A stretch of DNA of 64,000 bases, from the NCBI GenBank assembly GCA_030295235.1, contig AP026138.1, forward strand, positions 558,001 to 622,000, written 5' to 3'. This document shows positions 20,393 to 30,900 of the stretch, in pieces. Each line of letters starts with the position of its first letter. Position 1 is the first letter of the stretch. The position numbers were made by a program, and so were the translations under genes. The notes beneath the pieces are model-generated. The model saw only the letters and a program-made list of their open reading frames with translations, ran no database searches and was not told where the DNA came from. The DNA is from Fistulifera solaris. Taxonomy: Eukaryota; Bacillariophyta; Bacillariophyceae; Naviculales; Stauroneidaceae.

Positions 20393-21560
20393 TGTCCTTT
20401 CGATTGATCTGTTGCTATTTGGATCGATTTGTTCTGTACAAGCTGCCTTTGAAGAGATCGTTAAGACGCTGTTGGGAGGAAGTTGAAGAGATTCGCCCAT
20501 CGGATCGCTGCCGCTGAAGTTGAACCAACGAAGATCGTGAGGTTTGCAGTTCTCCACGCACTTTTCAAAAACAGAAAGTTAGTACTTTCCTTGGTATAGT
20601 GCATTGATGCTATGATGTTTAAAGTAGTCTTGGATTCGGATTGGCGGATCTAGAAAAAATACGTATTTTTTCTAGGGCGGATTGGCGAATTGGGGACGAC
20701 TCATGACTGAGAAACGAAATACAGTCGTGACAAAAGAGTCCCTCCATTATCATTTTGGGTCTATAGTCTATACCTGGTAGTGAATCCGGAGACACTACGT
20801 TTTCGACCATGCTTTCATTGCTCTAAAGCTGCGGAAGGCTTTCACATTGGAATGAGAACAAAATCAGCTCATAAGGCTTGCAAAGCGAATGAAGTTACGT
20901 ATTCCGCAGCAGTTCGAAACGGCAAAAGCATGCTTCGTGACTGAAGCAGTCGTGGCAAAACTGACAACACTTTGGGCTATAGTGAATACGGAAGACAACG
21001 ATCCGCGCGAATTTTTGACATTACAAAACGATACACGCATCAATAATGCTCGTGGAGGCTTTTGCATTGCAACAAAAGCAATCGGAGCTTAATATTTTTG
21101 CAGAGCGAGCGGTCGTTGCGCAGCAATATGATTCGGCAAAAACATGATTCATGACTGAAATGCAGTCGTGGTATCTGTAAATCAACACTTTGGTTCATAG
21201 TAAATACGAATGACAACGATCGGCGTGGTTTTTGGCATTTAATTCGCACATTTCTAATGCTGCTGAAAACTTTTTAAAATTCCATAAAAACAATTGTAAT
21301 TCAGAGTTGTTGTAGAAGGTAGACCCTACGGTGGTTACGTAGCACCTATAGATATTCGGCAAATCGTGATTGAATCGGTAGGCACAGTTACCTGGTACAA
21401 TGCTGCGGAAGGCTTTTTCATTGCCAGCAAGACGGTGGCTAGGTAACACTTGGACTCAGCAAAAAATCATGAGATTGACGATCCGCCCGGTTTGGTGTGA
21501 CGCAGTCTATCTAATTGGCATTTTGAGAAAATGATCAGTTTGCTATGTAATTGAAACATT
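20393..21560. repeat. intergenic region with dispersed-repeat copies
   Basis: About 1.1 kb without a gene. It holds at least three copies of a family with the layout (CATG)ACTG...CAGTCGTG...CAACACTTTGG...ATAGTgAATACG...GACAACGATC: about 20700-20775 (divergent), 20935-21005 and 21147-21225. Between them lie partly repeated stretches such as GGAGGCTTTTGCATTGCA (around 21054) and GGAAGGCTTTTTCATTGCC (around 21406). A perfect hairpin AAAAAATACGTATTTTTT occurs near 20653. No coding potential or terminal inverted repeats were recognised. Confidence 0.6.
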
Positions 21561-22773
21561 CTAGATTTTGTAAAGAACCTTCCCTTTGCTTTTTCCAGCT
21601 TCTAGGTACAAGTGACCTTCCGCAGCTTGGTCCAACGGGAATGTAGTATCCACAGTGACCTTCAGTTTGCCTTCCGCGAGCCATCCGAAGACTTCACCCG
21701 AACGCCACACCAATTCTTCACGATCTACGGTGTAATCCAGCAACTTCGGACGCGTGACATATGCCGACTTTCCGATCAAACGAAGAACGGGGAAGGCAGG
21801 AACGGCTCCCGATGCGTTCCCGAACGACACAAAGATACCTCGTCGTGCCAAGGAGTCAATGGAAATATCCACTGTAGCTTTTCCAATGCCGTCAATCACG
21901 CACTTGACGCCCTGTCCATTCGTAATTTCCTTTACTTTCGAAACGATATCGACCGATTCGTAATCTTCGTAGGAAGTACCGGCAACTTCGTCCAAGAGAA
22001 TCAATTCGTCGCATCCCAGCGATTCCGCAATATCTTTCTTTCCCTTCGGAGCGGTTCCAATCACTTTGTATCCCAAGATTTTGGCCATTTGAGCCGCCCA
22101 TTGACAAGTACCTCCGGCGACACCGTGGATCAAGCACCATTCACCGGGTTTGATCAAATCCGCGTGCGCCGACGTTGTTAAGTAATGCGCCGTCATTCCC
22201 TGCACGACACACGACGTTGCTACATCCAAGCCAATGGAGTCGGGAACCGGAAGCAGTTTATCGGCCGGTACCGCCGTATACTCGGCGTACGAGCCAAAGA
22301 CACTGTAGGCGACCCGGTCGCCGACTTTGATGCCTTGAGCGGCCGCCTCATCCGAAACCGCCGCCACGGTACCACCACCTTCTTGACCGCCCACAAAGGG
22401 AAGATCACGAGCATAAAGACCTTTGCGGTGGTATGTATCAATAAAGTTGATTCCGGAATACTGGTTTTTCACAATAACTTGCCCCGGCCCCATTTTGGGT
22501 GTGGGAAAGTCCGTCTCGACTTTCAGAGCATGGGCATCACCCGTCTCGCGGACGACAGCCGCCTATTTGATTAAAGTTAAAAATGAGAGGTCCAGAAAGA
22601 GAATGTAAAGAAGGAAGATACGCGTACTACAATAATATCGTCTCTTTCTGGTTTGAAAGTCGATGATAGAATGCATCACGTACCTTCATTGTTGCGGGGA
22701 CGGACGACATGAATCGAAGCTGCACGGTTTTGACGGCAGTCTGACGAGCAGTGGCCTGGAAAGCAACAAACAT
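21561..22773 (-). CDS. NAD(P)H:quinone oxidoreductase, zeta-crystallin type
   Basis: Medium-chain dehydrogenase/reductase of the quinone oxidoreductase (zeta-crystallin) type: NAD(P)H-dependent reduction of quinones or enones, no zinc ligands. Two exons: 22684-22773 (30 codons) and 21561-22562, split by a 121-bp phase-0 intron (GTACGTG...AAATAG on the coding strand). Exon 1 gives MFVAFQATARQTAVKTVQLR, a mitochondrial-type presequence, then MSSVPATMK joining AAVVRETGDAHAL, the usual start of the catalytic domain. Later motifs are NFIDTYHRKGLY, the family GMTAHYL, a Rossmann segment with HGVAGG, and CVIDGIGKAT. 363 residues in total, a normal length plus leader. It is divergent from LSM8. Confidence 0.92.
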
Positions 22774-23355
22774 GATCTAATACTTGATTTTGTTAATTAA
22801 AATGTCAAAGGAAAGTCGAATGAACTTTCGGAATGACAGCGATCAACTAAGATCAAACGGCGGCCCACGAGGAGTTTGTTTTGTCATGGTTTGTTTCTCG
22901 AAAGGCGAAATACGTCATCTCTCTCGTCACAATTTGTTAACCCTAACCCTACCGTTCATCAATGCCGTCCATTTTCACTATAGCGCAAATAGAAGACGAC
23001 GTTTTCGACGACTCCAACAATTTCAGTCCCGAATGTCGCCATTGACAACAAAAAAATACTCCGTACTGATCAGCAACAACACAACAAAACAACAAAATGC
23101 ACCATGAAATGTACGAAGGCTTGCTATCGACAATAGACCAGTAATTACACACCCTCGAGCTTTTGCCTAATCTGGAAAGCGGGTAAACTCTACACTGTCA
23201 CAGCATTATCCGCATAACAATTCGTAATCGACACATATTTTGAAAAAGGGCGCAGGAGAAAAAGCCATTCGACCGACAACGATCGTTTTTCATTGCATTC
23301 CTCCCTAAAACTTTGAACTCGCTCTGTCGCCTTGCTCTTCCTATTTTATAAAACG
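22774..23355. other. divergent intergenic region
   Basis: Gap between the divergent quinone reductase and LSM8 genes, likely both promoters. Contains AACCCTAACCCTA at 22939-22951 (two telomere-type units only) and one TACTCCGTA near 23056. No gene. Confidence 0.5.
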
Positions 23356-23727
23356 ATGGCGTCAACTCTCAAAGAATGGAAAGATAGTAAGTGAAAATGA
23401 GAGGAATCCTGTGTTTTACTCCCTCTCGCACTTGGTCTTACCTTTCTATAAACTTGTTCTGGCATAGAAACGATATGCGTCGTCACTTGCGATGGACGTA
23501 TCATCATTGGAAAACTGATTGGACATGATCAGGTACAAAATCTTATTTTGAATGAAGCACACGAACGGATATATTCGGAAGATACGGACGTGGAGGAAAT
23601 GCCGCTGGGGTTATATTTAGTCCGTGGGGACAATTTGTGTGTCGTTGGAGAGTTTGACGCAACAAAGATGGATGATACGATACGTGTTTCTGAACCCTTG
23701 CCGCATATATACCAGCAGCAGATGTAA
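23356..23727 (+). CDS. LSM8: U6 snRNA-associated protein LSm8
   Basis: Two-exon gene: exon 1 at 23356-23386 (MASTLKEWKD plus one base), an 81-bp intron 23387-23467 (GTAAGTG...GGCATAG), exon 2 at 23468-23727. The spliced product has 96 residues, the same as human LSm8. The Sm1 motif is present (ICVVTCDGRIIIGKLIGHDQ, then NLILNEAHER) and the Sm2 motif is LVRGDNLCVVGEFD, where the RGD-N-x-x-x-VGE-x-D pattern is LSm8-like. LSm8 replaces LSm1 in the nuclear LSm2-8 ring that binds the U6 snRNA 3' end. The spliced frame has no in-frame stop, which supports the intron call. Confidence 0.93.
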
Positions 23728-23858
23728 AATACCAAACGGGGCAGGATAACAAATAGCGAAGTCGAAAAGAGAAAATGAAATTGATGCTAGGTAAATTTTA
23801 ACGCACATGATTCAGATACCATGTGAATATTTTGAAATTCATACAAGTTTGCGCATCA

Positions 23859-24353
23859 TCAGCTTAAAGTAACTTGATCGCGATGTAAAGTAAAATCAAA
23901 CAAAAAAAACACCTTGCCGGAACGGGCAAGGCTTGAAAAAAGGCCATACATATCGGCCACAAACGTCATAAAATAGTTTTTCATGCTGTAACTCTCCGTT
24001 GCATCATGGTTGGAGGAAGGAGATAACAAGGCATCTCGTGCTTCTAGATCTGTTTCTGTCCCACTTCCACCGATCGAGGGTACTCGAAATTCCATGCTAT
24101 CCGAAATGTTCGACCATGCATTCGAAAAGAAGTTGGATCCTGCTTCAGGCGATCCGCCGCCATCTATATAGTTCCCATTTTGCGACACAGGAGTATACTG
24201 AGGCACCTGTATCTGTTGCGGTGTACTCGCAGCAGCAGCAGCCTGCTGTTCTCGATTCCTTTGCGCTTGAATTCGTTCGAGAAGAGATTTTCCGGAGCGG
24301 TGAGAGGACGCGGACGCCGACTCGTCAACAAAAGCAGCTTCTTCCTCGCTCAT
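23859..24353 (-). CDS. hypothetical protein, 164 aa
   Basis: Open frame with ATG at 24353. I do not recognise the family. Residues 1-50 are acidic and Ser-rich, then basic with a short helix (KSLLERIQAQRNREQQAAAA). Residues 50-125 are low-complexity Pro/Ser/Gly. The last 40 residues are mildly hydrophobic (NYFMTFVADMYGLFSSLA, then VFFLFDFTL) and could be a membrane anchor. Convergent with LSM8 (131-bp gap). It could be a tail-anchored adaptor, but that is a guess. Confidence 0.5.
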   Translation of the reverse strand: MSEEEAAFVDESASASSHRSGKSLLERIQAQRNREQQAAAAASTPQQIQVPQYTPVSQNGNYIDGGGSPEAGSNFFSNAWSNISDSMEFRVPSIGGSGTETDLEARDALLSPSSNHDATESYSMKNYFMTFVADMYGLFSSLARSGKVFFLFDFTLHRDQVTLS

Positions 24354-24869
24354 AGTTGATCTTTTTCTTTCTTTTTAATGGTGGTTGCGATGAACTAATA
24401 TGTTCTGTTGCTTATCATTGTCTTGCTTTGCAATAAAGAAAGACGCGTGCACCGTGCGTATTTTTGCACTCGAAAATGAAGTACCGGTACGGCTTGCTAC
24501 GGCATTGCTAATGTAGGTTCTACCTATAGTCCCAGTACCGGCACACAGCTTTGTGAAGGAAAATGTACCGTCCTCTGTCCGATTGCAGCCTTATTACCTC
24601 TGGTATCACCACCATGACGACCAACGGCGCTGCAAGCTCACTGTGTTGTTTTGTGGCTCTATAAAAACTAAATTGGAATCGCTGAGACGGGCCTTACCTT
24701 TGCTTCGTCAACATAACAACTCGCATTTACTGAAATTTATCGGTGAAAGGTAAGGCTGTCCTATCGTCGTTATCGAATCATATTTGTGCCCATCTCGCTG
24801 AATCATCTCAATCCGATTTTTTACGTGACTTCTTATTTTCATTCATATCTGTTTAGTCTTATTTTCAAA
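24354..24869. other. divergent intergenic region
   Basis: Likely promoter region for the two flanking divergent genes. It has an AGTACCGGTAC palindrome near 24480 and otherwise no feature. Confidence 0.4.
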
Positions 24870-25123
24870 ATGGGTTTTGATGGTCACGAAGTAGCTTTTG
24901 GAACAACCTTGGTAGGTGCGGTTGCATTGGTTCAAAGGACGCTACCCAAAGGTTGGGCGAGGTCCTTTGTGCACCGACACCCCGTTGCCGCCATGTCTTG
25001 CTTTTGGGCGTTTACTGGAATTGCGCTTCCTTTTTGATGCCACCTATGCGTCGAATGCTGAAATTGCCTACAAATCAATACGATGCGGAGCATCCCAAAG
25101 CTGTTGTCCCTAAATATGTCTAA
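24870..25123 (+). CDS. small single-TM protein, NDUFA3-like? (frame broken once)
   Basis: The ATG at 24870 begins MGFDGHEVAFGTTLVG, then a hydrophobic stretch with VHRHPVAAMSCFWAF. The frame stops at 25036 in a five-T run (25031-25035). Adding one T continues into LMPPMRRMLKLPTNQYDAE and a PKYV end at 25123, giving about 84 residues. The continuation looks like a genuine protein end. A small protein with HPV, one membrane helix, a Pro-Pro step and a Tyr-Asp tail recalls complex I subunit NDUFA3 (B9), but I cannot confirm this. The frame break fits the homopolymer pattern seen elsewhere in the window. Confidence 0.55.
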
Positions 25124-25219
25124 ACGAATTACATGTCAAGTGCTATGATGGGCTGTATTTCCTCAACGTAGATGAGAGGCGATTATTATAAAAAAATTAA
25201 ACTAAAAAATTAAACTAGT

Positions 25220-25705
25220 CTAACTGCGGAGTGTTACTCTCTCCAAGTATTCAAATATGATTTTCAGTATTGATTCTAGAAAAGGTATCCGAATCAAAAC
25301 TCTGCACCACAAAACGTAGAACACTACAGTCCAAAAGAATGCAACAGAGAGCATCAAAATCCGTTGTTCTCGCTGCTGGGCGCGCTGAAGAGATGTTAGG
25401 GCCGATTTCGCTTTGGATGCGTTCAGCAACTGCTGATCAGTCTTGGACTCTGCTAACAGCTTTCCGTCACTATCAATGGCTCTCCCCACTTTTTCGACGC
25501 GCTCCAACTCATTTTGTAGCAAAGCTTGAGTTCTCCGCAAAGACTCTTGAATCGCTGCTGCCTCGGAAGCAGTTCCGCTTGTATTGAGAGATGACCCCGC
25601 GAAGCGACGCCTTGTGACCGGTTGCTTGTCATCGAAAAGTTCACTTCGGTCTTGTTGAAATGAGGCTGTCATTCTAGGGCGTGAGGTGCTTTTCCGGTTC
25701 GCCAT
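25220..25705 (-). CDS. Sec20-like SNARE, 161 aa
   Basis: Sec20/BNIP1-type Qb-SNARE for Golgi-to-ER retrograde vesicle fusion. ATG 25705 (MANRKSTSRPRMTAS) is preferred over the open extension to 25843. After ~55 basic Ser/Thr-rich residues comes a coiled-coil SNARE motif (ESLRRTQALLQNELERVEKV, hydrophobic heptads to about residue 115), then a C-terminal transmembrane anchor (LMLSVAFFWTVVFYVLWC) with a short tail. The LRRTQALLQNELER segment matches the LLRRTRRLMKQELER start of the Sec20 SNARE domain. It is shorter than human BNIP1 (228 aa), so the N-terminal helical domain is reduced or lies in an undetected upstream exon. Confidence 0.75.
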   Translation of the reverse strand: MANRKSTSRPRMTASFQQDRSELFDDKQPVTRRRFAGSSLNTSGTASEAAAIQESLRRTQALLQNELERVEKVGRAIDSDGKLLAESKTDQQLLNASKAKSALTSLQRAQQREQRILMLSVAFFWTVVFYVLWCRVLIRIPFLESILKIIFEYLERVTLRS

Positions 25706-26258
25706 TTCCTTTAAATTAGATCGAATAGAACAGGAAACAAAAGGGAGTGTCTTTTGTGCAATATATAATATTCGTCGCTTTGTTATTGTTGTTGACAGTT
25801 GACAATTATAAGAAACACAACGCGAAAATGCTACAAAAAGCAACGCGCATCGCCTTATAGGGTCAAGGATAAAATCAAAAAGTCGTGTTCAGAAACAAGA
25901 AACAAGTCCAAGTTTTGTCAGTAGCAAACTCAGAAACGGTACACAAAGCTACAGAAAACCTTTAGTGTCTTTTCTCCTTATACTTATCAAACCATACTTA
26001 GTTATTCTTATTATAGCAATAGAAAGCAGGAATTCGAGGGCCCATGGCCGAAACAAAACGCCCTTGAGAATGTGACGCACGTAAACCATCAATTTCGCGC
26101 AACGTCACAATCCTCGACAGAGCGCCACTCTTTTATCGAGAAAAGCAGCCGTCAAAATATCGCAAACATTGCAACAACGACGTCGTGACACTTCGTTCAT
26201 TACATCTCATTTCCTGTAAATCCTCTGCTCTAATTGAAAGCATTATCAACCCATTAGA
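25706..26258. other. divergent intergenic region
   Basis: Likely promoters of the Sec20-like gene (minus) and the six-repeat protein (plus). Contains an ACGTCA at about 26102 and another ACGTCG near 26180; nothing else recognised. Confidence 0.4.
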
Positions 26259-27551
26259 ATGAAGTTCTCTGTTGCAGCCGCCTTGTTTGCCCTCGTGCCC
26301 TCTCAGGGTTTCCAGGTTTCGATGTCATCCACTGGATACTTCGATTCTATGAGCCGAGGAGCCAGTAAACCTTCGAACTTTTCTCCTTTCGGGCGCAAAA
26401 TGAGCGACGGAAAGAGTTCCAGTGCATATCTCAATCAAGTGTCCGGAGCGGCACCTTCCTATTCTGCTCCTGCGGCCTCGAGTTACGGTGGTGCCTCTCC
26501 TCCTTCGTACTCAGCTCCTGCTACTTCGGCTTATCAACCAGCCCCTTCTGCTCCTGCACCCGTCTCCTCTTTCAGCGGTGGTTCTGCAAAGCCCGCAAAC
26601 TACAGTCCTTTCGGAAAGAAGATGAGTGACGGAAAGGGATCCAGTGCTTACCTCAATGCTGTCACTGGATCTTCTCCCGCATACTCGGCGGCTCCTGCCA
26701 CTTCGGCTTATCAACCGGCACCTGCTGCTCCTGCACCCGTCTCTTCTTTCAGCGGTGGATCTGCAAAGCCCGCCAACTACAGTCCTTTCGGAAAGAAAAT
26801 GAGCGACGGAAAGGGATCCAGTGCTTACCTCAATGCTGTTGCTGGATCTTCTCCTTCGTACTCTGCTCCGGCCACGTCGGCTTATCAACCGGCACCTGCT
26901 GCTCCTGCACCCGTCTCATCCTTTGGAAGTGGTGCTGCGAAGCCCGCTAGTTATTCTCCTTTTGGGAAGAAGATGGCTGACGGAAAGGGATCTAGTGCTT
27001 ATCTTAACTCTGTGGCTGGATCTTCTCCGTCCTATTCGGCTCCTGCCACTTCGGCTTATCAACCGGCACCTGCTGCCCCTGCACCCGTTTCCTCCTTTGG
27101 TAGTGGCGCTGCAAAGCCCGCCAGCTATTCTCCGTTTGGAAAGAAAATGGCCGACGGAAAGGGATCAAGTGCTTATCTCAATGCTGTCGCTGGCGGAGCT
27201 CCTTCGTACTCGGCTCCTGCCCCAGCGGCCCCTGTCACTCCTAGCTACCAACCTGCCCCGGCTGCCCCCGCTGCAGCATCAACCAGTAGCTATCTAAACA
27301 TGGGAGGAGGTGGAGCCGCCAAGCCAGCCAGCTATTCTCCCTTCGGTCGCAAAATGGGAGCCAGCAAGTCTTCCAGCACTTACCTCGAAAACGTAAGCAA
27401 TGCCGCACCGGTTTCTAGCTCTTACAGCTCCTTCCACAGCACTCTATCCGAGGCTTCGTCGGCGGCACCCAAGCCCCAAGAAAACCGTTTCTTTCTTCAA
27501 GACATTGCCTCACAAGGAACCTACCTTGACGCCACCAAGAGCCGGTGGTAA
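26259..27551 (+). CDS. plastid-type disordered protein with six SPFG modules
   Basis: 430 residues, single exon, intact. The N-terminus is a signal peptide (MKFSVAAALFALVPSQG) followed by F, suggesting a bipartite plastid presequence. The mature part has six copies of a ~36-residue module, about 55-60 residues apart. Each follows KP-x-(N/S)-(Y/F)-SPFG-(K/R)-KM-(S/A)-DG-K-x-SS-x-YL, e.g. KPANYSPFGKKMSDGKGSS, starting near residues 35, 110, 167, 224, 280 and 350. Linkers are Ala/Pro/Ser/Tyr-rich (YSAPATSAYQPAPAAPAP) and probably unfolded. The C-terminus (RFFLQDIASQGTYLDATKSRW) is unique. The architecture parallels Rubisco-linker proteins (EPYC1; diatom PYCO1, which from memory uses KWSP stickers). 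Function is not known from the sequence; a multivalent linker is an inference. A cell-wall or structural protein is the main alternative. Confidence 0.85.
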   Translation: MKFSVAAALFALVPSQGFQVSMSSTGYFDSMSRGASKPSNFSPFGRKMSDGKSSSAYLNQVSGAAPSYSAPAASSYGGASPPSYSAPATSAYQPAPSAPAPVSSFSGGSAKPANYSPFGKKMSDGKGSSAYLNAVTGSSPAYSAAPATSAYQPAPAAPAPVSSFSGGSAKPANYSPFGKKMSDGKGSSAYLNAVAGSSPSYSAPATSAYQPAPAAPAPVSSFGSGAAKPASYSPFGKKMADGKGSSAYLNSVAGSSPSYSAPATSAYQPAPAAPAPVSSFGSGAAKPASYSPFGKKMADGKGSSAYLNAVAGGAPSYSAPAPAAPVTPSYQPAPAAPAAASTSSYLNMGGGGAAKPASYSPFGRKMGASKSSSTYLENVSNAAPVSSSYSSFHSTLSEASSAAPKPQENRFFLQDIASQGTYLDATKSRW

Positions 27552-27939
27552 GGCGACCAGAGAAAGATCTACATATTGAAACTATGTTACAGTACCGCGA
27601 TATGAAAGGAATAGGCATTGCCGATGGCCCCAAAATAAGATACATTTAATCCGAATCTTTTCTTTTAGGTTCTACGTTAGTTCTCGGACTTGATCCTCTG
27701 GCCTCTCTGATTTACTTCAGGTTCAGGCTGCATCAATTTTCGATATAATTCGTACTGTAAGTTGATCACAGTACAGAGTAGTAGCTTTCGTTACCGGTAA
27801 GACTGTTTTCCGTCTGTCTGTGTCCCGCATTGACCGGCATAGCGTCCAACAAAAAACGTCAAGAAAGCGAGATAGGTTTTTCAAAATTTCCCACCATGAA
27901 TGACATCAAAAGATCTTCTATCCACATCATCCTCTCATC
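27552..27939. other. intergenic region
   Basis: 3' region of the six-repeat protein and upstream region of the Urb1-like gene, same strand. No feature recognised. Confidence 0.4.
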
Positions 27940-30900
27940 ATGAACAAGCGTCGACGACTCTCTCCGCTTGGGGCGTCTGAATTCGCAGCCATCTTGAATG
28001 GAGAAGATCCGGGCGCGATTCATGATGCACTGCGTCGTTTCGTTCAAACGGTTCGTGAAGAACGACGAGCTGCGGTGGGAGATTCGTCCCTCGAAGAAAG
28101 AAAGACCAGTGACTCGTCCACCAGCGAGGATGAAGAAGACAAGCCTTTGCAAAAGAAACAAAAGTTTCGAAAAGAAGACTCGTGGAAAGAGGACACGGCG
28201 AACTATGATGTCCCTTTGTCGGGACTTCGGTGGCGAGAGGAGATACAGGTCAGGTCGTCGCGGGAGAGTGGCCAACCGGTTTATTGAAAGCTTACGTGGA
28301 AAAGAGTCCAAAAGCTATTGAATTCAATCATCTATTGCCTGGCGGACCGATTCATAAAATACTACTGCGCCGGAAACATGGCAGAACTTGGCACAAGATT
28401 CAGAAATTGTATCTGCAGGCAGTCTCGGAGCTCATTACTGTGGCCGTTCCTCTTGAATGCATCAAGAATGATACAATGCCAAGTCGAAATACATCTAATA
28501 AGGACAGCTCGACCCGCCAAATCGTCGAAACGTTGGTGTCTTCTCACTTTTCTGGATGGTGCTTGTTGTTGAAGGAAGAAACTGGAAATGGAAAGGGAAA
28601 GGCGGGTGTCGTCGGTGGCTGTGGGGAACTTGCTCCGTACATTATTCGAATCTTTCATCGGCTGACCCGGATCAGCTCGGAAAATGCTCGCCACATTATG
28701 CGCGATGTAGAGCAGAGCGTTTCGGAACATGCTTTGCGCTTCATTCTGAAGAAGCCGAACAAAGAGGGGGGAAGAGTACGCTGCCAGCTTCCGAGCCGCA
28801 TCCAAAATTGAGCTTCTTGAATGGGTTGGCTGGTTGACGTCAATTCCTGATCATGTTATCCTTTCTCGACTGTGTTCACCCGGTGCTCGTGATCGAAAGA
28901 TATCTCCCGGTCTTCTATACATGTCACTCAAGGAGGGTTTGGCGGATTTCGGACCCGACAGTGTGGCGTCTGCTGTCGAGCTCGTTATTCGAAATCTAAA
29001 AGGCGTATTGATGAGTGAGGATTCTCGTTCTCGGAAGATACTGATAGACGTATTCTCCAGAGATGCGGTGCAAAGTTTGTGCCAAGTTGCAGCTCATGCG
29101 CCTGTACTGTCATCCCAGAATAGCGTCGAACAGGTATTACAGTTCATTGACAAAACCTACAATCAGGTCGAAGCCGTCGGATCAGAAGCCCGTCGGTTAT
29201 TATTTATCTTGATTTGCGACCCTGAGAAGTCCCCTTTGGTTCATAGCCTTCGAAAGAACTTAAAGAGCGCTAAGCGGACACGTCCAGTGATATTACAAAT
29301 CGTTCAGCATTTTCTAAAAGTCGAAAGTGGCGAAATGACAAAGCTCGCACTTCAGACGGTGCGCGTGAATCCTTCGCTTTTTGGACCGCTTCTGCAGAAT
29401 TTCTTGTTCCCCGACATGAAAAGAACGTTTGCCTTTGTAGCGCGGGTTAACTTTGCTGCCAATTTGATCCTTCATGGGCCTTCGATTGAGGAATGTCTGA
29501 AAAGTGATGGCTCTTATAAGCGCATTGTAGACGATGCAACGCTTCTCCATTTGTTCCTTCCGTGCAACATCAAAGATACGATTCTCCGAAAAGCGCTACA
29601 GAGTGGGAACACTCTTATTGTAGCGGAAGTACTGAAGCTGATTGTTTTCATTCTGAAAAGGATATGCTGCTATTCGGCTGCTTTGGAGGATGATGATGAA
29701 AAGGTGACCTTAGAGCCTCAGCGACTTTGGAATTTGTTGAAAGCTTGGATTCCGGAACCCAGTTTACTCGTTTCTATTTTAGTGAAGTATGATGCGTCGC
29801 AGGGACTGGCTTCAATGGCGGTGACTAATCGGGTGTGCCTCGTCCTGAAGTTTCTTCTTGATAATATTCCTGAGGTTTTTTCTGGTGTTACTTTTGACTG
29901 GTCGAAACTCCTTTCAAATGACAGTAGCTTTAGTTCTGCGAGATCGATTGTCCAAGGCGCAATGCTTAAAACTGTTATGCTAATGCTGGAAGCAAATCAG
30001 GTGAGTCGCTAATTCGTATTCTAAGCTTACGAATTGTTCTACTCTGTCCTTATCTTTGTTTCCCGAGTAGCTGCGATTACCCCCGGGAACGGAAGCCAAG
30101 TTCTGCTACGAGCTTTTGCGCATCCTTTTACACACTAAAGTCGTATACGTGTACGATTTAGCGAAGAAGACTATTCTACACTACTTATCTGCTCATTTGG
30201 GAAACCAAGGAGACTCTGAGCATAGATCATTTGTTGCGGATGAAATTTCGTGTTGGATCGACGGCCTTTCTATTGCTACTTTGGGTGATTTTTTCTCTGT
30301 TCTCCAGCAAATCTTACAGCAGCCGTATCACTTCACACTTCAGTTTGCAAAAATTTGGCTAGATTGTGTTGGAGACAAGGCAGTGCCGCGAATGCCTTTT
30401 ACTGCTCTGATGATTCAATCGCTTCGCTTGGTCCATCAAGTGTCCTCCCAGTATACTCTCTTGTACTCGCAAGTTGCGACAAATGCCTTGCTGTTTCATA
30501 ACGACCCTGTCGCACTTGCAACTGTAATAAAGGAAGTATATCACCAGGAACAGTTAGGTGGACAAAGCGTATGCATGGACCGACTAGTTCAGTTAATTGA
30601 CGACTTATTTTTCAGTGGAAGGTCAGGCAAATTTGAGCAGCTCACTGCACTGGGCGAACACTTTGGGTCTTTATTTTCGCCTCATCGACATCCTATTCCT
30701 TGTCTGATCCGAAAAGTTAAGAACCGAGCAAGTCTGTCAATCAGTAATCTTTCATTGAGCTGGGAGGACGTGCTACTGTTGGTTCGCCAATGTTCCAATC
30801 AAATGATGTGGCATGAAACTGATCGAAAGGCACTTTCAAATGGACTGAAAAGTGCTCTTCCAGGTCTATTACTGGTAAATCTCCGTGCTTGATGAGTTCG

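Noticed and set aside
22939-22951. AACCCTAACCCTA, telomere-like
   Set aside because: Only two units; no array, so chance or a minor interstitial motif rather than a telomere.
26511-26888. Arg/Ser-rich antisense ORF inside the six-repeat gene
   Set aside because: Repetition comes from the sense-strand modules read backwards; no start context or domain.
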